A stretch of DNA of 64,000 nt from Enoplolaimus lenunculus. Taxonomy: Eukaryota; Nematoda; Enoplea; Enoplida; Thoracostomopsidae. A model generated the notes under the pieces. That model had not been told where the DNA came from. It was given only the letters and a program-made list of their open reading frames with translations, and searched no databases. The DNA lies in the NCBI GenBank assembly GCA_030248215.1, contig JASANG010003059.1, forward strand, positions 62,001-126,000. Reading direction: 5' to 3'. Positions 1 through 13,367 of the stretch are shown here, one piece after another (within the stretch, counting starts at the first letter, position 1; each line of letters opens with the position of its first letter). The translations under genes were made by a program, and so were the position numbers.

Positions 1-25
1 GTTTGCTATTTTTTTCAATTTTTAG

Positions 26-3000
26 GTGAGGTTACAACTCGAATGCGAACAACTTCAGATGTCGGAGGCGATGTAAGGCGTATGAGAGATACAGCCCGTC
101 TTCCGTGTGAGGATGATTTCGAAACAATTAAATTGATTAGCAATGGTGCTTATGGTGCAGTTTATTTGGTATGTGGGTCAAGTGATTTAGCTAACTCGCT
201 GTCTATATTATACATAAATACGAAAACGATGCTAGCAGCCCGTTGTGCCTCTCAAAATTAGGTGTATGCGACCGGATATCAGTTCCGGTTTGATGTCCGG
301 TAAAAGCTGATATCAGTATCCGTTTCCTGTATCCGATATAAACCTGCCGGATATTTACGGTTTTGGTGCCGATTATTATGAAACTGCTTTTTACGAGTGA
401 TCGTCTTAAACATGTTGCTGCGATTTTCTGGGCAAGTCAAGAAGTTCAAGTTTTGTTAAGTTTTCAACTACTTTTAACTTATGTAGGCGAACGAAAGCTA
501 TGCGCATTTTTGCATTTAATAATTTCATTTATAGCAGCAATAATTATGAACTTTATGACAGACGAAAACATATACAATATCCGCTAAATTAATATCCGGT
601 TGCACCCTGTGTTGAGGGACAGCTTGAAGCAAAACACAATGCAGGCACAGACCAGTGTTGGACGACTACTCATCTTTGAATAATTGAAGAAATTGGCAAA
701 TTTCGTTATCTTATGAAATAAATCAATGTGTTTGAGAAAAATGGTACGAAATAAATCAATGTGTTTGAGGAAAATGGTATGAAATAAATCAATGTGTTTG
801 AGGAAAATGGTGTTGGCTTAGGAAAATTTCCAAATTTTAAACTAAACTTTTTTCATGAATTGAAGCATACCTAGTCTGTAAACTAGGCATTTCCAAATAC
901 TGTTTTCTGGTGTCTAATTCAGGTTCGTCATCGCGAAACACGGCAACGGTTTGCACTGAAACGAATGAATAAAACGAATCTTGTGCTCCGCAATCAAATC
1001 GATCAGGTGTTTGCCGAACGAGATATTTTAACATTTTCCGACAATCCTTTTGTCGTTTCATTTTATGGAAGTTTTACTACTAAGGTGAGTATTGGTTGGT
1101 TTAGTTCAAAGTACACATGCATGTGCAAAATATTATACTGTCAAGCGCACAATTTTCGTGCAGTCGCTACTCGCAATTACGTTCTTCACTTTTCAAACGC
1201 TAGTCTACTCGCGACTGGTAGTTACTAGAACGTAATCCGTCGCAAATACAATTTGATCACTGTTTACGATTCCTCCGAACATAATCTCGACTGCAGCGGC
1301 AATTGTGTAATCCGGGATTGAAATCGCAACGGACGGGTAATTTTCTGAATAGCACGATCAAAGAAGCCGCCGTCGGACCTTTATGGCACCTAACGTAATC
1401 GAAAAGCGTATAATCATAATATATAACAAGTGCAGTTTTCACTTGTGTAGAAGCATTTGTCCCTTGTATTACGATAGATACCATCTTGCGGCTTGGTAAA
1501 TTTTCGGCTGATATTCCCCTAGCTTAGTCTCGTGCGACAAACGTTGTAGTACCGAAATAGTTGCTTCGTTTTGCCTTTCGTTGTGCGTACAGCAGTTTTT
1601 GCATATTTCAGAAACATTTGTGCCTTGTGTTAGAATTTGTCGAAGGTGGTGACTGTGCTTCGTTGCTCAAGCAAATCACAATGCTTCCGATTGAAATGGC
1701 CAGACTGTATGTGGCAGAGACGGTTTTAGCAGTCGAGTATTTACACAGTTATGGCATTGTTCATCGTGATCTGAAACCGGATAAGTAAGAACTGGTGCAA
1801 TATTGCGGTTAGGTTCAGTTAAAATCAAGATGCCGAAGTAATGAGTTTTGGTTTACTTTAAATGAAAATGCATAAGCTACTGTTTTAAATGGTCATTTTT
1901 AACGTTTGACAGTTTATATATGGGTGTGCGCATCTAACGAAAGGTATGGTATGTTTACGTCTAACCTGCAATTTTACAACAGTGTTTGTAGTTAATGACT
2001 GTTTATTGAGGGTGTCATATCTGGAATAAAAATGTTAGTTTCATTGTTTGATGCAGCATCGTAACAAATTTTTACCTGACCATTTTGTGCAATTTTGGTC
2101 TCGGGAAAAGTATTATTTTGCAAGCATTTAATTACTTATTAGCGTGCAATAACGGGAGTGAAGGTTTTGTTTCACTTCAGTGCTACTAATACAACTTGCA
2201 CAATATCATAAGTACACCAGGTAAGTTTTGAGAAGGCAGACTGATAGACACTGACTCCAAAAAGCTTTTAGTGTTCATCACCCTACCACGTTAAAAATTA
2301 CCTGGCGTAAACGAGTGATATTGTGGAAGTTGCATAAACGTCTTCTTGTATAGCTACATTTTTGACCATTTTTGTTATCAATTTTAAGCTTGCTGATTAC
2401 CGCGATGGGTCATATCAAATTGACAGATTTTGGTTTGTCTAAAATTGGTCTCATGAATCGTACGAATTTAATGTACGAAGGTTGGGAAGAAGTGAACCAG
2501 TTTCGAGACAAACAAGTCTGTGGTACACCAGAATACATTGCACCGGAAGTGATACTGCGGCAAGGCTATGGTTAGTGGTTTGTTTTGCTGTTCTAACAAG
2601 TATAACTTTGCATAGCTGAATCGGTTTAATTGTTGTAACTGGTTGTATGTCAATTTGTTTGGCTTTCAATTGAACCTACGTAATTATTGTGACTAGGTTT
2701 GAGATTTTTGTTTTTCAATATTATCGGAAAACGTATGCTCTTTCTAATAAGTATTGTTTCGTTTATTATTTAAATAAACTACTTTGGTACAGTGTCGATG
2801 TTAGATACATAAGCACTCAAAAATTGTTAATGGTTTAGTTTTATACGGTATGTTAGGTTTGCAATGCGAAATTTAAGGTAAACCGGTCGACTGGTGGTCT
2901 CTTGGTATCATTTTGTATGAGTTTTTGGTCGGTTGTCCGCCGTTCTTTGGTGATACCCCGGATGAGCTGTTCAGTCACATATTAGCAGGTACCTTTGTGT

Positions 3001-6000
3001 GATGTTTATTAATTTTTCTAGCATGATTGACGCTAATTTAAGCACACACTAGGTTGTTTAATTCAGTTTATTATTTAACATTAATTGTAATTGGCCACTG
3101 TAATGATTTCGTGGCAGTATCTAATGTTACCAACACTATTTGGCGATATTGTTTAACTTTTAGGTGAAATTGACTGGCCCGAAGAGCCATACACGCCGCC
3201 GTTCGAAGCTCAAACGTTAATTACGGCGTTGTTGAGTCAAAATCCACTACAGCGCTTAGGGGCAAAAGCGGACGCCCTTGAACTCAAAACACACCCATTC
3301 TTCGCTGCGGTCAACTGGCAAAGTTTGCTGCGAGAAAAAGCTGAATTCATTCCGCAACTCGAAGGACAGGACGACACAAGTTATTTTGACAGTAAGTTTG
3401 ATTCGATGTGCCCTGCCATGTCAACGTGAATCTTGACTTTTTCAAGGAGTATTGGTATCATATATCTGAGCTTTTCTAAACTCGGTTTGGCTGGTTTGTT
3501 AACTTGTGGGTAAAATATGAATATTGATAGTGAAAGAAATTTTCTAGTGTGTTTTTTGACAGACGTATAGGATTACTATGTTTCAGTGTCTGTGTGATTT
3601 AGGTATCTATTTCATGGTCTCCGGTCATGAGATACCAAAATGTTAAACGTTTTTAAGAGAGGAATTCCGTAACATATTGTGAGCGAGCCTAAAATATATA
3701 CTTCTTGTGGTATTTGGTAGCCCTGAAATTTATCGCACGAACTTTACTAGAAGATAGATATTTCGTATTTTTCTTACAGCGAGGACGGACAGATATCAGC
3801 ACGATGATGGAAATCATAATTTTTCATTGGACGATACGGAAGTAACAAAATTGAACAATCCCGTCTTCGACGCTTTTAGTTCATCATCTCCTCGTAACAG
3901 TTTGCTGTATGAGGTACGTTAATCTAAATTTCCACCAAGCGTGTAAATTTATTTTTCCACGGGGTTTAACAAAAATGTTAATTTACTTTTACATTTTTAT
4001 TGGTAAAGTATTCATATATTATGCAATTTTCTGGATGTGTATTTCTTCAGAAGCTTTATTATAAACTTTGAGTAAGAACTAGAACGTTGTTATTTGCAAA
4101 ATGTCTGAATTTTGTTTCTTAGTAGTTGATGATGGTATATTGAAAATAATCATTGCCAAATTGTTTGAACTACTTTGTAGACCTACGACAACAGGCTCGC
4201 ATTTCATTTGGATAATTCTACAGTTTGAGTTTATCAGTGACTTTTTATAGCATCGGCGAGCCGAAGCCCACAACATAAAACGATCCGGGTCGAAGGACAC
4301 CACATCGGCGTCATCAAGTTTCAACAATGAAGAAGATGCAAATTCAGAACCAGGGTAAGAAGCCCGTGATACCTAATATATTGTATCAAAATGTTTGCAC
4401 AATATAAAACAATGATGCACACTGTCAGGGTCTGAATGAAATTTACATAAAGTGATCGACGGTAGGCAACTGGGTAAGTTTCGCATGGTGCAAAATTTAC
4501 CGTACCATCAATCGTTGTGTTTCGCTTAACCCCACCCTACTTTTGTGGGGGATTCGATTCGATATTGAAAGTACGTATTAAATATCCTAATTTTTATAAG
4601 AACATAAACGTAGCATATTTTTGTCTTTATAATGTCACACATTTTCGTCGTCTTCACGATCACACCCAAACTAATATTGGGTGTACTAGAAAAGTGAACG
4701 CGTTCGGGTATTTTCGTTTCTGCACAGAATTTACCTGGTTGCATACTGTTGTAAAATAGCATTATGTGCTCGCAATATTAGTTATAGTTTTTTTTTAATT
4801 TGAGTGCGAATGCTCGAATTTAGCGAGAACTTCCATAAAATGTGCTATTTCTACTTCAGATTGGACAGCGCCGAAGAGCGTTTGGTGCAAGACAGTGGCG
4901 ATACTGTGCTGCTGCGGCGTAAACGCCAAAACACGGCACCGATTCCGAGGTATGCCGTTAGGTACAAATAAACTGTCCTCAGCGTTTACTCATTATCAGC
5001 AGCAGATAGCATGAGTGAAAAAGTTTGGTTGTTCTTGTTATAGTATATTTTAGTGCTATTATTTGCTTACAAGCATGCAGATCGAAATTATTTTTTAGCA
5101 GAAAAATAAGCAGTTGTGAAGTCGATATTGAGTAGAGACGACACTTTTTGTCTTAATATAGTTTTTGTTCAGGTTTTCGATATCCTTCGATGTAAACGGT
5201 GAAGAAGCGACGAAAGATTTATCTCCTGTAGATGAAAAATCGAATAAAATTCTCGATTCCGCTGAGAACAAAGCCATTAGACAAACCAGTGATATTGTCA
5301 ATAGCAACGCGAATGCAAACAAAGACAACGTCGTTGATAAAGAAATTGAAGCAAGTGGGAGTAAAACACCTGAAGCGTGCACAGATCACTCGAATAGCTC
5401 GAGCGCAAAATCAGAAAGAACATCAAAAAGTGCGTCGCCAGGAAGCACAGCCGTATCGTCAAACCGTAACGCAACGCAGAGGGCAACAACTCCAAAACCA
5501 TGTCCACCGTCGATTGTACCCATCGGAACTGGTTCACTCCAGGGGAACCTAATGGCGACAGCTGTAACTACATCGGTGTTATCTACCACCACAGCAGTAA
5601 ATAGCAAATTCACACTGGCCACAACAGCTATAACCAATAGTTTCCCGGCAACCATTACGGCAAAACCCCCGCTAAATCAACGTTCGATTATTTTAAAAGC
5701 ATCTTTAACGTCGATGGGCACGTCTCAGGGTGCAAGCAGCAGTAGCCGTGAAGGTGCTACCACAGAAATGGCTGTCATTGAAAAATCTGGCACATCAACG
5801 ACATCCGGAAGTAACACCGAAGCCGCATGGATCCCACAAACACCGCCGTTAAGCACTGTATTTGCCAATGCTAAATTGGCACGACGTCACAAATCAACCC
5901 CGTCGCCGTTGTCATTGGCGAAATTATCGTCGTCAGTGTACCGGCACGCTGGAGGTGGTAACGCTGGTGGCCCTACCAGCATGACGGCAACCTCTGGTGC

Positions 6001-9000
6001 TGCGTCTTCTGGTGGTTCATCGCCGCTACTGCCCGTTGCATCGATGAGTCACGGAACACCGCTATCACGACCAACTACATCGACCGGGATGATTGGAAGC
6101 GGAAGCCGTCCGAGTTGTGCACCGAAAAAGGCCTCCCCGCTTACGAAAGCATCTCTTTCGGCGTCGCGGTCGACAGGTATGGTGAATAATAGCAGCGGTA
6201 CTGGAGGTTCAGTTGTTTCAACTGCGACTGATTGTATAACCGTAAGCAAATCAAATGATCCTAACGCTACGACTAGCGTGCCAGAAGATAGTATTGTTGC
6301 AATGCGTATCTCAGCTCCTCCGACCTCTTCATCAAAAACGATTGAAATTTTGACCAATCTAGAAGATGACAACACTGGCAGTGATGAATTTGAACCAACG
6401 ACCCGTACGTCATCGTTGACCGTACCTGTAGTCAGCAGCGTCACAACTTTGATGCAAATCAACACGTTTGATTCACAGACAAATACTGAGTCCGAACATG
6501 GCACGACATGCGCTTATACCGCGTCACCTGGATATAAAGGCTTACTGTCAAGCAAAGATAACAACGGACCAAACATGAAAGCTCGATCGATATCGGCACA
6601 AGGACTACATCTTGTTATTCCGCCATGTAAGTAAACTAAGTTTGTGGCCAGTACCTTTATTGCCATTCCCTACACTCTGTAGAAGTGCACCAGGGGCTTC
6701 GGTAAGATCAATTCATTGTGTGTTCTCGCTAAAAATTGGTATCCGGTATAAACCTGCCGCATACCGGATTTTTGCGGTTGTGGTGACGAATGTCATAAAA
6801 CTGCTTTTTACGAGTGACCAATTCAATGTGTTGCTGGAATTGCTATTACGGGCAAGCCAAGAAACTTATATTTTCCACGATAGGTAAAAATGAAAAATCT
6901 ACGCTTGCCTGGCAGTTAATTTAAATTCAGTAAACGTATACTTTTTTTATTCGGTTGCTGTAAAAATTCACTTTCCGACTCCGGTTCAGGTATTCGGTAA
7001 ATTAATATCCGGTGGCACCCTGGTTATACTATTACTAGTCAGTGGTTGCAGTATTTGCCGTATTTGCCACCATGATGTATTTCTTAGAAAACACACATTT
7101 ACATTAGTTTTGTTTTCATTTATATAGCGCACTCAATGAAAATATATAGGCTGAAACTATTCTCATATATATTACGTATGTCCGACGTTCCAGCTTTAAT
7201 TATATGAGTATGAAAATATGTATATGTTATACATATATAATATATAATGAATGTATATGTACAAGATGAAACTGCCCAAATTATGAATGATGTTTGGCGG
7301 CAGGTTTTGAACAGATTTTAAATTTTTGTTAAGCTTGTGCGACTACAACAGTTTCGTCGTCGTCTGTCTCACCAACTGGTTTGCGCTCGCCAAGTACTAC
7401 AGCAACAACTACAGAGTCGAGTGTGCCAAACTCACGCGACGTTTCCCCATCGCGTGACAGTCATGTGACTTATACTTCGTCCAATCAAAACCGTCAGAAT
7501 AATTCAACTACTCGTGAACCGGAAAAATCGCCAATTTCAACCGGGTCGGTGATTCGTGTTACGAGTGGTCCTTCAGCTAAAAGTAACACAAATATTACAA
7601 GTACATCAGCCTCGCACCTTCGTCTTCCGATTATCATTCGACGCGGATCAAAAGGTTTCGGATTTACGATTCGTGCTATACGCGTTTATATTGGCGAGAC
7701 CGACTATTATACGCTGCAGCATTTGGTAACGGTAAGCTGGAGTGCCATTATTTATTTGTTTTGTTTTTGTTTTTTTGTTTATTTTTGTTTTTAGCGCCGC
7801 TTGGTTTTGTGGTTTGTTTTTTGCGTTGAGACTCTAATACCATACCGCCAGTTACTTTGAAATTTTAGCTTTACACTAGATATTTTTAAACACCGAACGT
7901 TGGGTGGGACATCTAGTTCAATAAATATATACGTAATATTGTAAGAATAAAACTAATTTAGAATTAAACTATTGTAAATGCCATGAAGTATTTTAGGCTG
8001 TAGACGAGTGCAGTCCTGCTTGGGAAGCAGGACTACGTGCGAATTCGTTGATTACCCACGTCAATAGTGAATATATTGGCAATCATACGCATACAGCAGT
8101 GATACATCGCTTGCTTGCTAGCGGTGGCGACATATTACAACTGCGTGCGTACCCGCTCGATCAAACGACAATCAAAACGGGGCCACCAAGACCTCGAAAT
8201 CGACCGAGCAAAATGCATCATACCCATGCGCACAGCAGCCATCATCATTATCATCACGGACATCGTCAGCATAGCAACAGTAGCGGAGCAACCAGTGGCG
8301 CCGGCAACTATTTACGTTCCCATCATCAACGAAGCTCTAAGTATCGACCCGGTGGACTTTTTTCGGGTAGCAGCATTGGCGGATCGGCGACCGGGGCCGC
8401 GATTGCAAGTATTGGAGCGACAGCGTCGTGTTTATTTGGGCATCGCACGCCATCTGTTGCTTTAGGTGTGACTCCACGTACTCATCATCATCATCATCAT
8501 CATCATCATCGTAGTTCTGGCGGGGGAAGCAGCGGATCGTCAAGCCTTTTGAGACGGCTGAGTAGTCGCCGATCGATGGAATTGAGCAAATCTTCGGCGT
8601 CGCTGTTGTCGCGATCTGCGTCGACTTCGGAGAATTTACTGACGATTGTTCCTACGCCAGTGTCGTCCTCGATGTCTCCACACCTACAACAACATCATCA
8701 AAATCAATTGTTAATGCCTGGATCTTGTGGGTCTTCCGCGTCGCTGAATGCGGCGTTGTTCGGCACCGAAACTGCGGCGATAGCTAGTACCAGCGGACCT
8801 GCGGTCGTCCACCAGCAACCACAACCAGTCTCGCCGCTGGCGATTGAAAGCAATTCGAAATCGATTGTATGGCCATGGAATCGGTCTTCGTCGACAGCGA
8901 GCGCCACGGCACGTTCGCCGTTGGCTTTTGAGCGGAGGAAACCGGGCGCTGGTTCCGTTCCACGTAAAGCAGAACAAGTGTTGCCGCCATCAAGTGCGGT

Positions 9001-10243
9001 TATGGTCCAGCTGGGTTCAGACAAGACAAATGATGTCGACGACGAAAGAAAACATAGCGAAACTGCAACACCAAGTACGGTTGGCTCCAGCGCTGAGTTG
9101 GAATCGGAACCCAGTATCGCTGGAAGTTCAAACCTGACCCGGCACCATCAACCGCATCAACTTATCATTTCGTCTTCGTCCTCGTCTTCGCTGTCGAATT
9201 CTCCTCAATCTAGCCCAGCACCAGGAGGTCAGGTTTCGCCAAGCAGACAGTGTTCGGCAACCAGTATTTCTGCACGTCACGAAGCAGAGAATTCGTGCAC
9301 GAGCCCAATGCTTCAGCACCAATCATCCAGTGGAAGTGTGCTACACCCTAGCGATCGTATCGTAACGCTTCACGGGCGTAGGCCGTCGTCGTTTGATGGT
9401 CTTACCCGCCGAATTTCAAAAGCGTTTAAGAGCGGAAATGGCGGTGCCAATGCGAACGAACAGTCTGTAGCACGGCATTCGGGAACAGGCGAATTCATGC
9501 CGCTAGGAGGCAGTAACAATTCATCGTCATCTGGAATGGCGTCGACCAGCGCTGGATCTCGGGAACATCGGCGGCTTCGCAAGGCGACAACGACCTCTGG
9601 CGGAACCAAAACTGGAGCAGCGACTATTCCGTTATCGCCGCTGGCTCGCAGCAATCATGAACACGGCTCACCGTCGTCTCGTAGTCCGTCTCCGCTGGCC
9701 GGATTATCCGCGACTTTCACCGGATCATCAACTTCTGCGTTCGGCTTGTTCACTGGGTATCGCCAGTCGCCAAGCAAGAAAACAATTACTAAACCACGGA
9801 AATCTGACTCGAACACAGCTGCGCAGGCTTTGTTGATAGATGACGGCCACGGTTTGACAAAAACATTGGTGCGGGAAAAACAAGACATTGGTGAAATTGC
9901 TACCGGAGTGACTGGCGGAACACTAGTACATAGTTCTCAGCAGCAAGACGGCGTCCAAAGTAGCAATTTCTGTAACAATCAGACACGCTCTGAAGATCAA
10001 AATAATTTGTCAACTTATGGTAATAATACTCATCAATCAGGAATTGTTCATTCTGTCAAAAAAGACTCCGAGAACAAAAATGATTTGTTAGCTCAGCCCG
10101 CCGCAGTGGAACAGACGTATCAAGATTGGCAAGAAGAATCATGTGTCAGACCTAAAATACAAGGATTGAAGCAAAGTAATAATGGTAACGAGCTTAGTAA
10201 CATTAGTGTTGATAGCGCCAATAATGCGGACAAAACGGATTAA
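26..10243 (+). CDS. MAST: MAST-family microtubule-associated Ser/Thr kinase with PDZ domain (5' partial)
   Basis: Twelve exons join in one frame (1801 codons visible): 26-168, 923-1084, 1612-1784, 2389-2570, 2878-2988, 3164-3391, 3780-3913, 4251-4354, 4860-4949, 5173-6626, 7352-7731, 7997-10243. All introns are GT-AG. Numbering from the first full codon, the AGC kinase domain starts near residue 30, with glycine loop SNGAYGAV, lysine K60 (RFALKRM), HRDLKPDN at 152-159, DFG at 172-174 and APE at 210-212. The AGC tail reads [21 protein letters not shown] domain lies at about 1019-1105, split by the last intron; its ligand loop is KGFGF. Family members phosphorylate cytoskeletal and PTEN-type partners through the PDZ. 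The region between kinase and PDZ and the C-terminal tail are Ser/Thr/Gly/Ala-rich and look disordered; the tail has a nine-residue histidine run. The MAST-specific pre-kinase domain should lie upstream of the window. The C. elegans relative is kin-4. Family assignment is very secure; the paralogue is not resolved. Confidence 0.95.
262..609. mobile_element. Family G MITE-like repeat (copy 1) in kinase intron 1
   Basis: This stretch is rich in CCGGATAT motifs and ends in CCGGTTGCACCCTG. The same layout, including the internal stretch AACTGCTTTTTACGAGTGA, recurs at 6685-7022. The left end is diverged (GCGACCGGATATC). No open frame is recognisable, so it is treated as a non-autonomous DNA element. 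Confidence 0.6.
715..812. repeat. 33-bp minisatellite, 3 copies
   Basis: A 33-bp unit beginning GAAATAAATCAATGTGTTTG is repeated at 715, 748 and 781 with few differences. It lies in the first visible intron of the kinase gene, about 110 bp before the next exon. Confidence 0.85.
6685..7022. mobile_element. Family G MITE-like repeat (copy 2) in kinase intron
   Basis: It resembles 262-609: GGTATCCGGTATAAACCTGCC near the left side, shared AAACTGCTTTTTACGAGTGA, and the right end TATCCGGTGGCACCCTG. It lies in the intron between the 1454-bp exon and the PDZ-encoding exon. The rest of this intron (7023-7351) is AT-rich with TATATA-type simple sequence and shows nothing else. Confidence 0.55.
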
Positions 10244-10274
10244 AGTTACATAGCTAAACGATATTAATTCGGGT

Positions 10275-10301
10275 AATAAAAAGTCACAACATGGAAATAA
10301 A
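10275..10301 (+). promoter_or_regulatory. Polyadenylation signals of the MAST gene
   Basis: Two AATAAA hexamers at 10275-10280 and 10296-10301 follow the TAA stop by 32 and 53 bp. Their position suits the 3' end of the kinase transcript. Confidence 0.6.
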
Positions 10302-10773
10302 AATGTGGTGACAACAGTGGAGATATGTTTACGCATAAAATGTATGTTTGCTGAATAATTAATTCAAACGACGCGTGCGGTATTCTGATAATACAACTGT
10401 GTAAAAAGTATTGAAGTCGTAATTCATGCGTATTGAGTGGTCTCAATTTGACTTGTAGCAGTTGAAAACAATGTACACAGACTCAGACTAAGGGTAAGCT
10501 ATTCGACTTTAACTAATCTGGAACAAAACTTTGTTTCGCTTTGTAGTTTTAAAGACATAAGCGTCAAGGCGTGCAACATTACTGTATGAAAGATAGTTCA
10601 AAGTTGTCGTTGACACTGACTTGGTTTTCGAAATCGTACTTAAGTATTGAGTATTACTTATGTAAGTAATTACTTAAGTCACCGGCTTAAGTAAATACTT
10701 CACTTTTGAAGTAAACATTAAAAACCACAAATGTGAGCCATTGTCATAACAAAGTAACGAAGGGCGACGCAGC

Positions 10774-10882
10774 GTGGGTTAAAAATAAATAACAGTCCGT
10801 AACCGTATGACAAGGGGGGTGGGCACCCTTTGGAGAGGCCAAATAAATATCAGTCCCCCCTCTTGTTCTTGTCAATACAGTA
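10774..10882 (+). mobile_element. Family B MITE-like repeat, right-end fragment
   Basis: The stretch with AAAAATAAATAACAGTCCGT and AAATAAATATCAGT matches the right end of the fuller copy at 44980-45420 and, reversed, the one at 62976-63405. The left three quarters are missing. Confidence 0.7.
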
Positions 10883-11372
10883 CTTATGTATGAAGTGTTA
10901 CTTAAGTAGGGTTTAAGAAACCCAGCCGTTATGTGTCAAGTAGTATAGTGACAACCGGATTGTTTGCAGTAAAAATTGTGTTTATAAGCCGTCGACAAAC
11001 CTTTCGGATGGTAAAACCTGTTTGTCTTAGAAGCTTCATTTCTGGTTTCTGCAATCATGTTTATTGTTTACCGCACTCGCCCTCCAAAAATATTGGCCAT
11101 GCTGAATATCATAGTGGAAATTAATTGTACCTTGAATTGATTTTTTTGAAAATTTATAAGCTTTTGTGATGTGTTGGATGTAATTTGTTCATGTGTTTGT
11201 TTACAGCATAATTTATATAATTGTAAACTATTCGTGTCGACATCTGTTACATGTTGAAACCCAACACCATCATATGGGTTTGCAAGGTTATGTCAATTTT
11301 TTCGAATTTAGAATTTCGTGTTTGCTTGTCGCATTTGCCATTCGTTGACCATAAAATACCGTTGTATGTTTT

Positions 11373-11522
11373 GGCCCATATGTAAAGATCAGGGGCGGAA
11401 CGTCTTTCTGTTGAACTAGAAAAGAGTAAGCTTACGCTGTGACTAATTTGTGTTCCTAGGCTTAGGCTTAGGTATAGGAAGATGCTTATAATACTGTTCC
11501 GCCCCTGTTCTTTACATTGGCC
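11373..11522. mobile_element. Family A MITE with TTAGGC core (copy 1)
   Basis: Terminal inverted repeats: the left end GGCCCATATGTAAAGATCAG with GGGGCGGAACG and the right end with GTTCCGCCCC and TTCTTTACATTGGCC. The core contains CTAGGCTTAGGCTTAGG. About 150 bp long. Confidence 0.8.
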
Positions 11523-12499
11523 TATATTTTGAACGTTTCTGCGGAACAAGAGTGCCGTTTTCAGCGAAATTCTTAATATACGCTGTTTTGGTAATTGTGT
11601 AATGTATAGGTATTTTATTTTTAAAATATAGAACGTTTTATAATAGAACATTAAACTTTTGTTGTACATGTTTAATATGGATGAGCTGAGTGCGGTTTCG
11701 TTTTTTAATGATTACGGGATTACCAGGGTTCAACCGGGCTGTACAAATTCCGGAACCGACGGCAAGGGTGACAAGATTCGCTGGATCCGGAGATTGGTAA
11801 ATTGACGTCCAATTGGACGCAAATGTTTAACTACTGACATTGTCTGAATTGGCCCATGTATACAACTGGTTTTCCATTTTGCAAGGTGGGAACGCACCAC
11901 AGATACTCGTTTTTGATGGCTATATTTTCCACGGTTTGGTAGGAAAATCACAAGCCTAGATTGTCTTAGGAAAGGTTTGGAGAACGACATTAGTGAACCG
12001 TTCACAAGTCCCAGGTTTTGTTCGGTAGGGAGCGAAAATGTGTTGTGCAGATTTTATTCTTAAACGGGAACAGTTAAAGTTCAAAATTTGTATTCCCAGT
12101 TTAGTGGGTAGCACCGAAAATGCGATGTGTTTTACGGTTTAATATGCGAGCCGCTTCGGACATGTGGCTCACCATTCTGCTTTACGGTATATTGAATTTG
12201 TGAGGGGCTCTAGGGGGTGGTAGCCCGCTTGAATGGAAAATTTAAAGTGTCCCTATTTATACCAGGCCTTTGAGTTTTCCTTTTTTCCGTTTTCAAACTA
12301 AATTGACGCGTTAATTTTACCATGCGGGAAAAATAGGCTTTTCCCGTTTGTATAAGTAAATCCTTGCGCTGTAAATTTCCTTACCAAACAGGGAATGTAT
12401 TTGTTTGAATTTTCTGCGGAGAATGGGCACATCGCGATATTTCTTGAAAACATACCAAAATGCACCTCTCCAACGCTGCAAGACAGATAAACCTAACTG

Positions 12500-12880
12500 T
12501 GCTTCAGGGCGCAACCCCGGTGGTGAAAAATACCGGAGCCGGAAGTCAATAAAACTTGCCAGAGGTAAGGTGGAAACTATAGTTAAAATCATGTTTAATT
12601 TGTAATTGTAGGAAATATATATGTAATGTGCGCTTAAATCGTTTGCTCCTACGCTTATTTTGTTACCAAGTCTCTGCATTTCATGTCTCAAAATTGTACC
12701 GGAAGTTAAAACAAAACACAGCCAAACAGAAATTTTGTAAAACTGCAAAATTTCACTACCTAAATTGCCAGAACCTCTGACAACAATTTTACTGGAGCCG
12801 GAGGTCGATTTTGTTACCGGAGCCGGAGGTCGATTTTGTTACCGGAGCCGGTGGCAGATCTCCGGTTGTACTCTGTTGCT
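12500..12880. repeat. Family J repeat, CCGGAGCCGG-rich, with a 25-bp tandem
   Basis: Contains ACCCCGGTGGTGAAAAATAC, then GGAGCCGGAGGTCGATTTTG as a 25-bp tandem (12794-12860, about 2.5 copies), then GCAGATCTCCGGTTGTACTC. A diverged relative lies at 58870-59225, and its last part matches the unit of the 62-bp minisatellite at 34505-35035. It is a dispersed repeat of unknown class. Confidence 0.55.
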
Positions 12881-13367
12881 TACCTTTCCAGCCAAACCAA
12901 AGGAAAACGCATTTGCACTTGTAACTTTCCACTCTCCCCGTTTCTTCCCGTTTTCGGAGCCGATCGGCACATCCAATTAGGCAGGCAACCAACGAAATCT
13001 CACACTTCATATACAGGGCTAAGAGAAAAACTCGCTCGAATTGTCTACTTTCCCTACAAAAGTTTTGTTTGCTTTTGATGCTCTGAGTGACTGGGTGTTC
13101 TTAAACTGGCTATAGCGTTTCCACTGTGGAAAACAAGAAGCTTCTATGCCATACATCTCAATCTGCTAAAAATCAACAGTCGGCTCCGGTAGAAATTTTG
13201 TCAGACGTTCCTGCGATTGCGGTAACGAAGTTTTTTCCCAATTTGTATAAAATTGAGCCCTTTAGCGAGATTGTTTTCATCTCCGTTTGCGTTCTACTGT
13301 GTACCATCACTGTAACCACCTTGTAAAATTTAGAAAATATCGTATTCAAATGAGACAAATAAGCTAA

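Larger units (their letters stand above)
10302..13367. other. Intergenic region between MAST and DHX34
   Basis: No gene is supported here. It holds a partial family B element (10774-10882), a family A element (11373-11522), and a CCGGAGCCGG-rich family J repeat (12500-12880). Around 10630-10700 there is a degenerate TTAAGTA-rich stretch. Open frames at 12317-12748 and 13126-13326 show no domain or conserved motif. The DHX34 promoter should lie in the last few hundred bases, but no clear TATA or initiator stands out. Confidence 0.6.

Noticed and set aside
5095-9888. Antisense and alternate-frame ORFs over the large MAST exons
   Set aside because: They are shadows of the kinase reading frame, which is fixed by the domain content and by splice phases on both sides.
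13126-13326. 66-codon frame just upstream of DHX34 as an extra first exon
   Set aside because: It ends in a stop before 13368, shows no DHX34-like sequence, and no donor joins it in phase with a clear acceptor.
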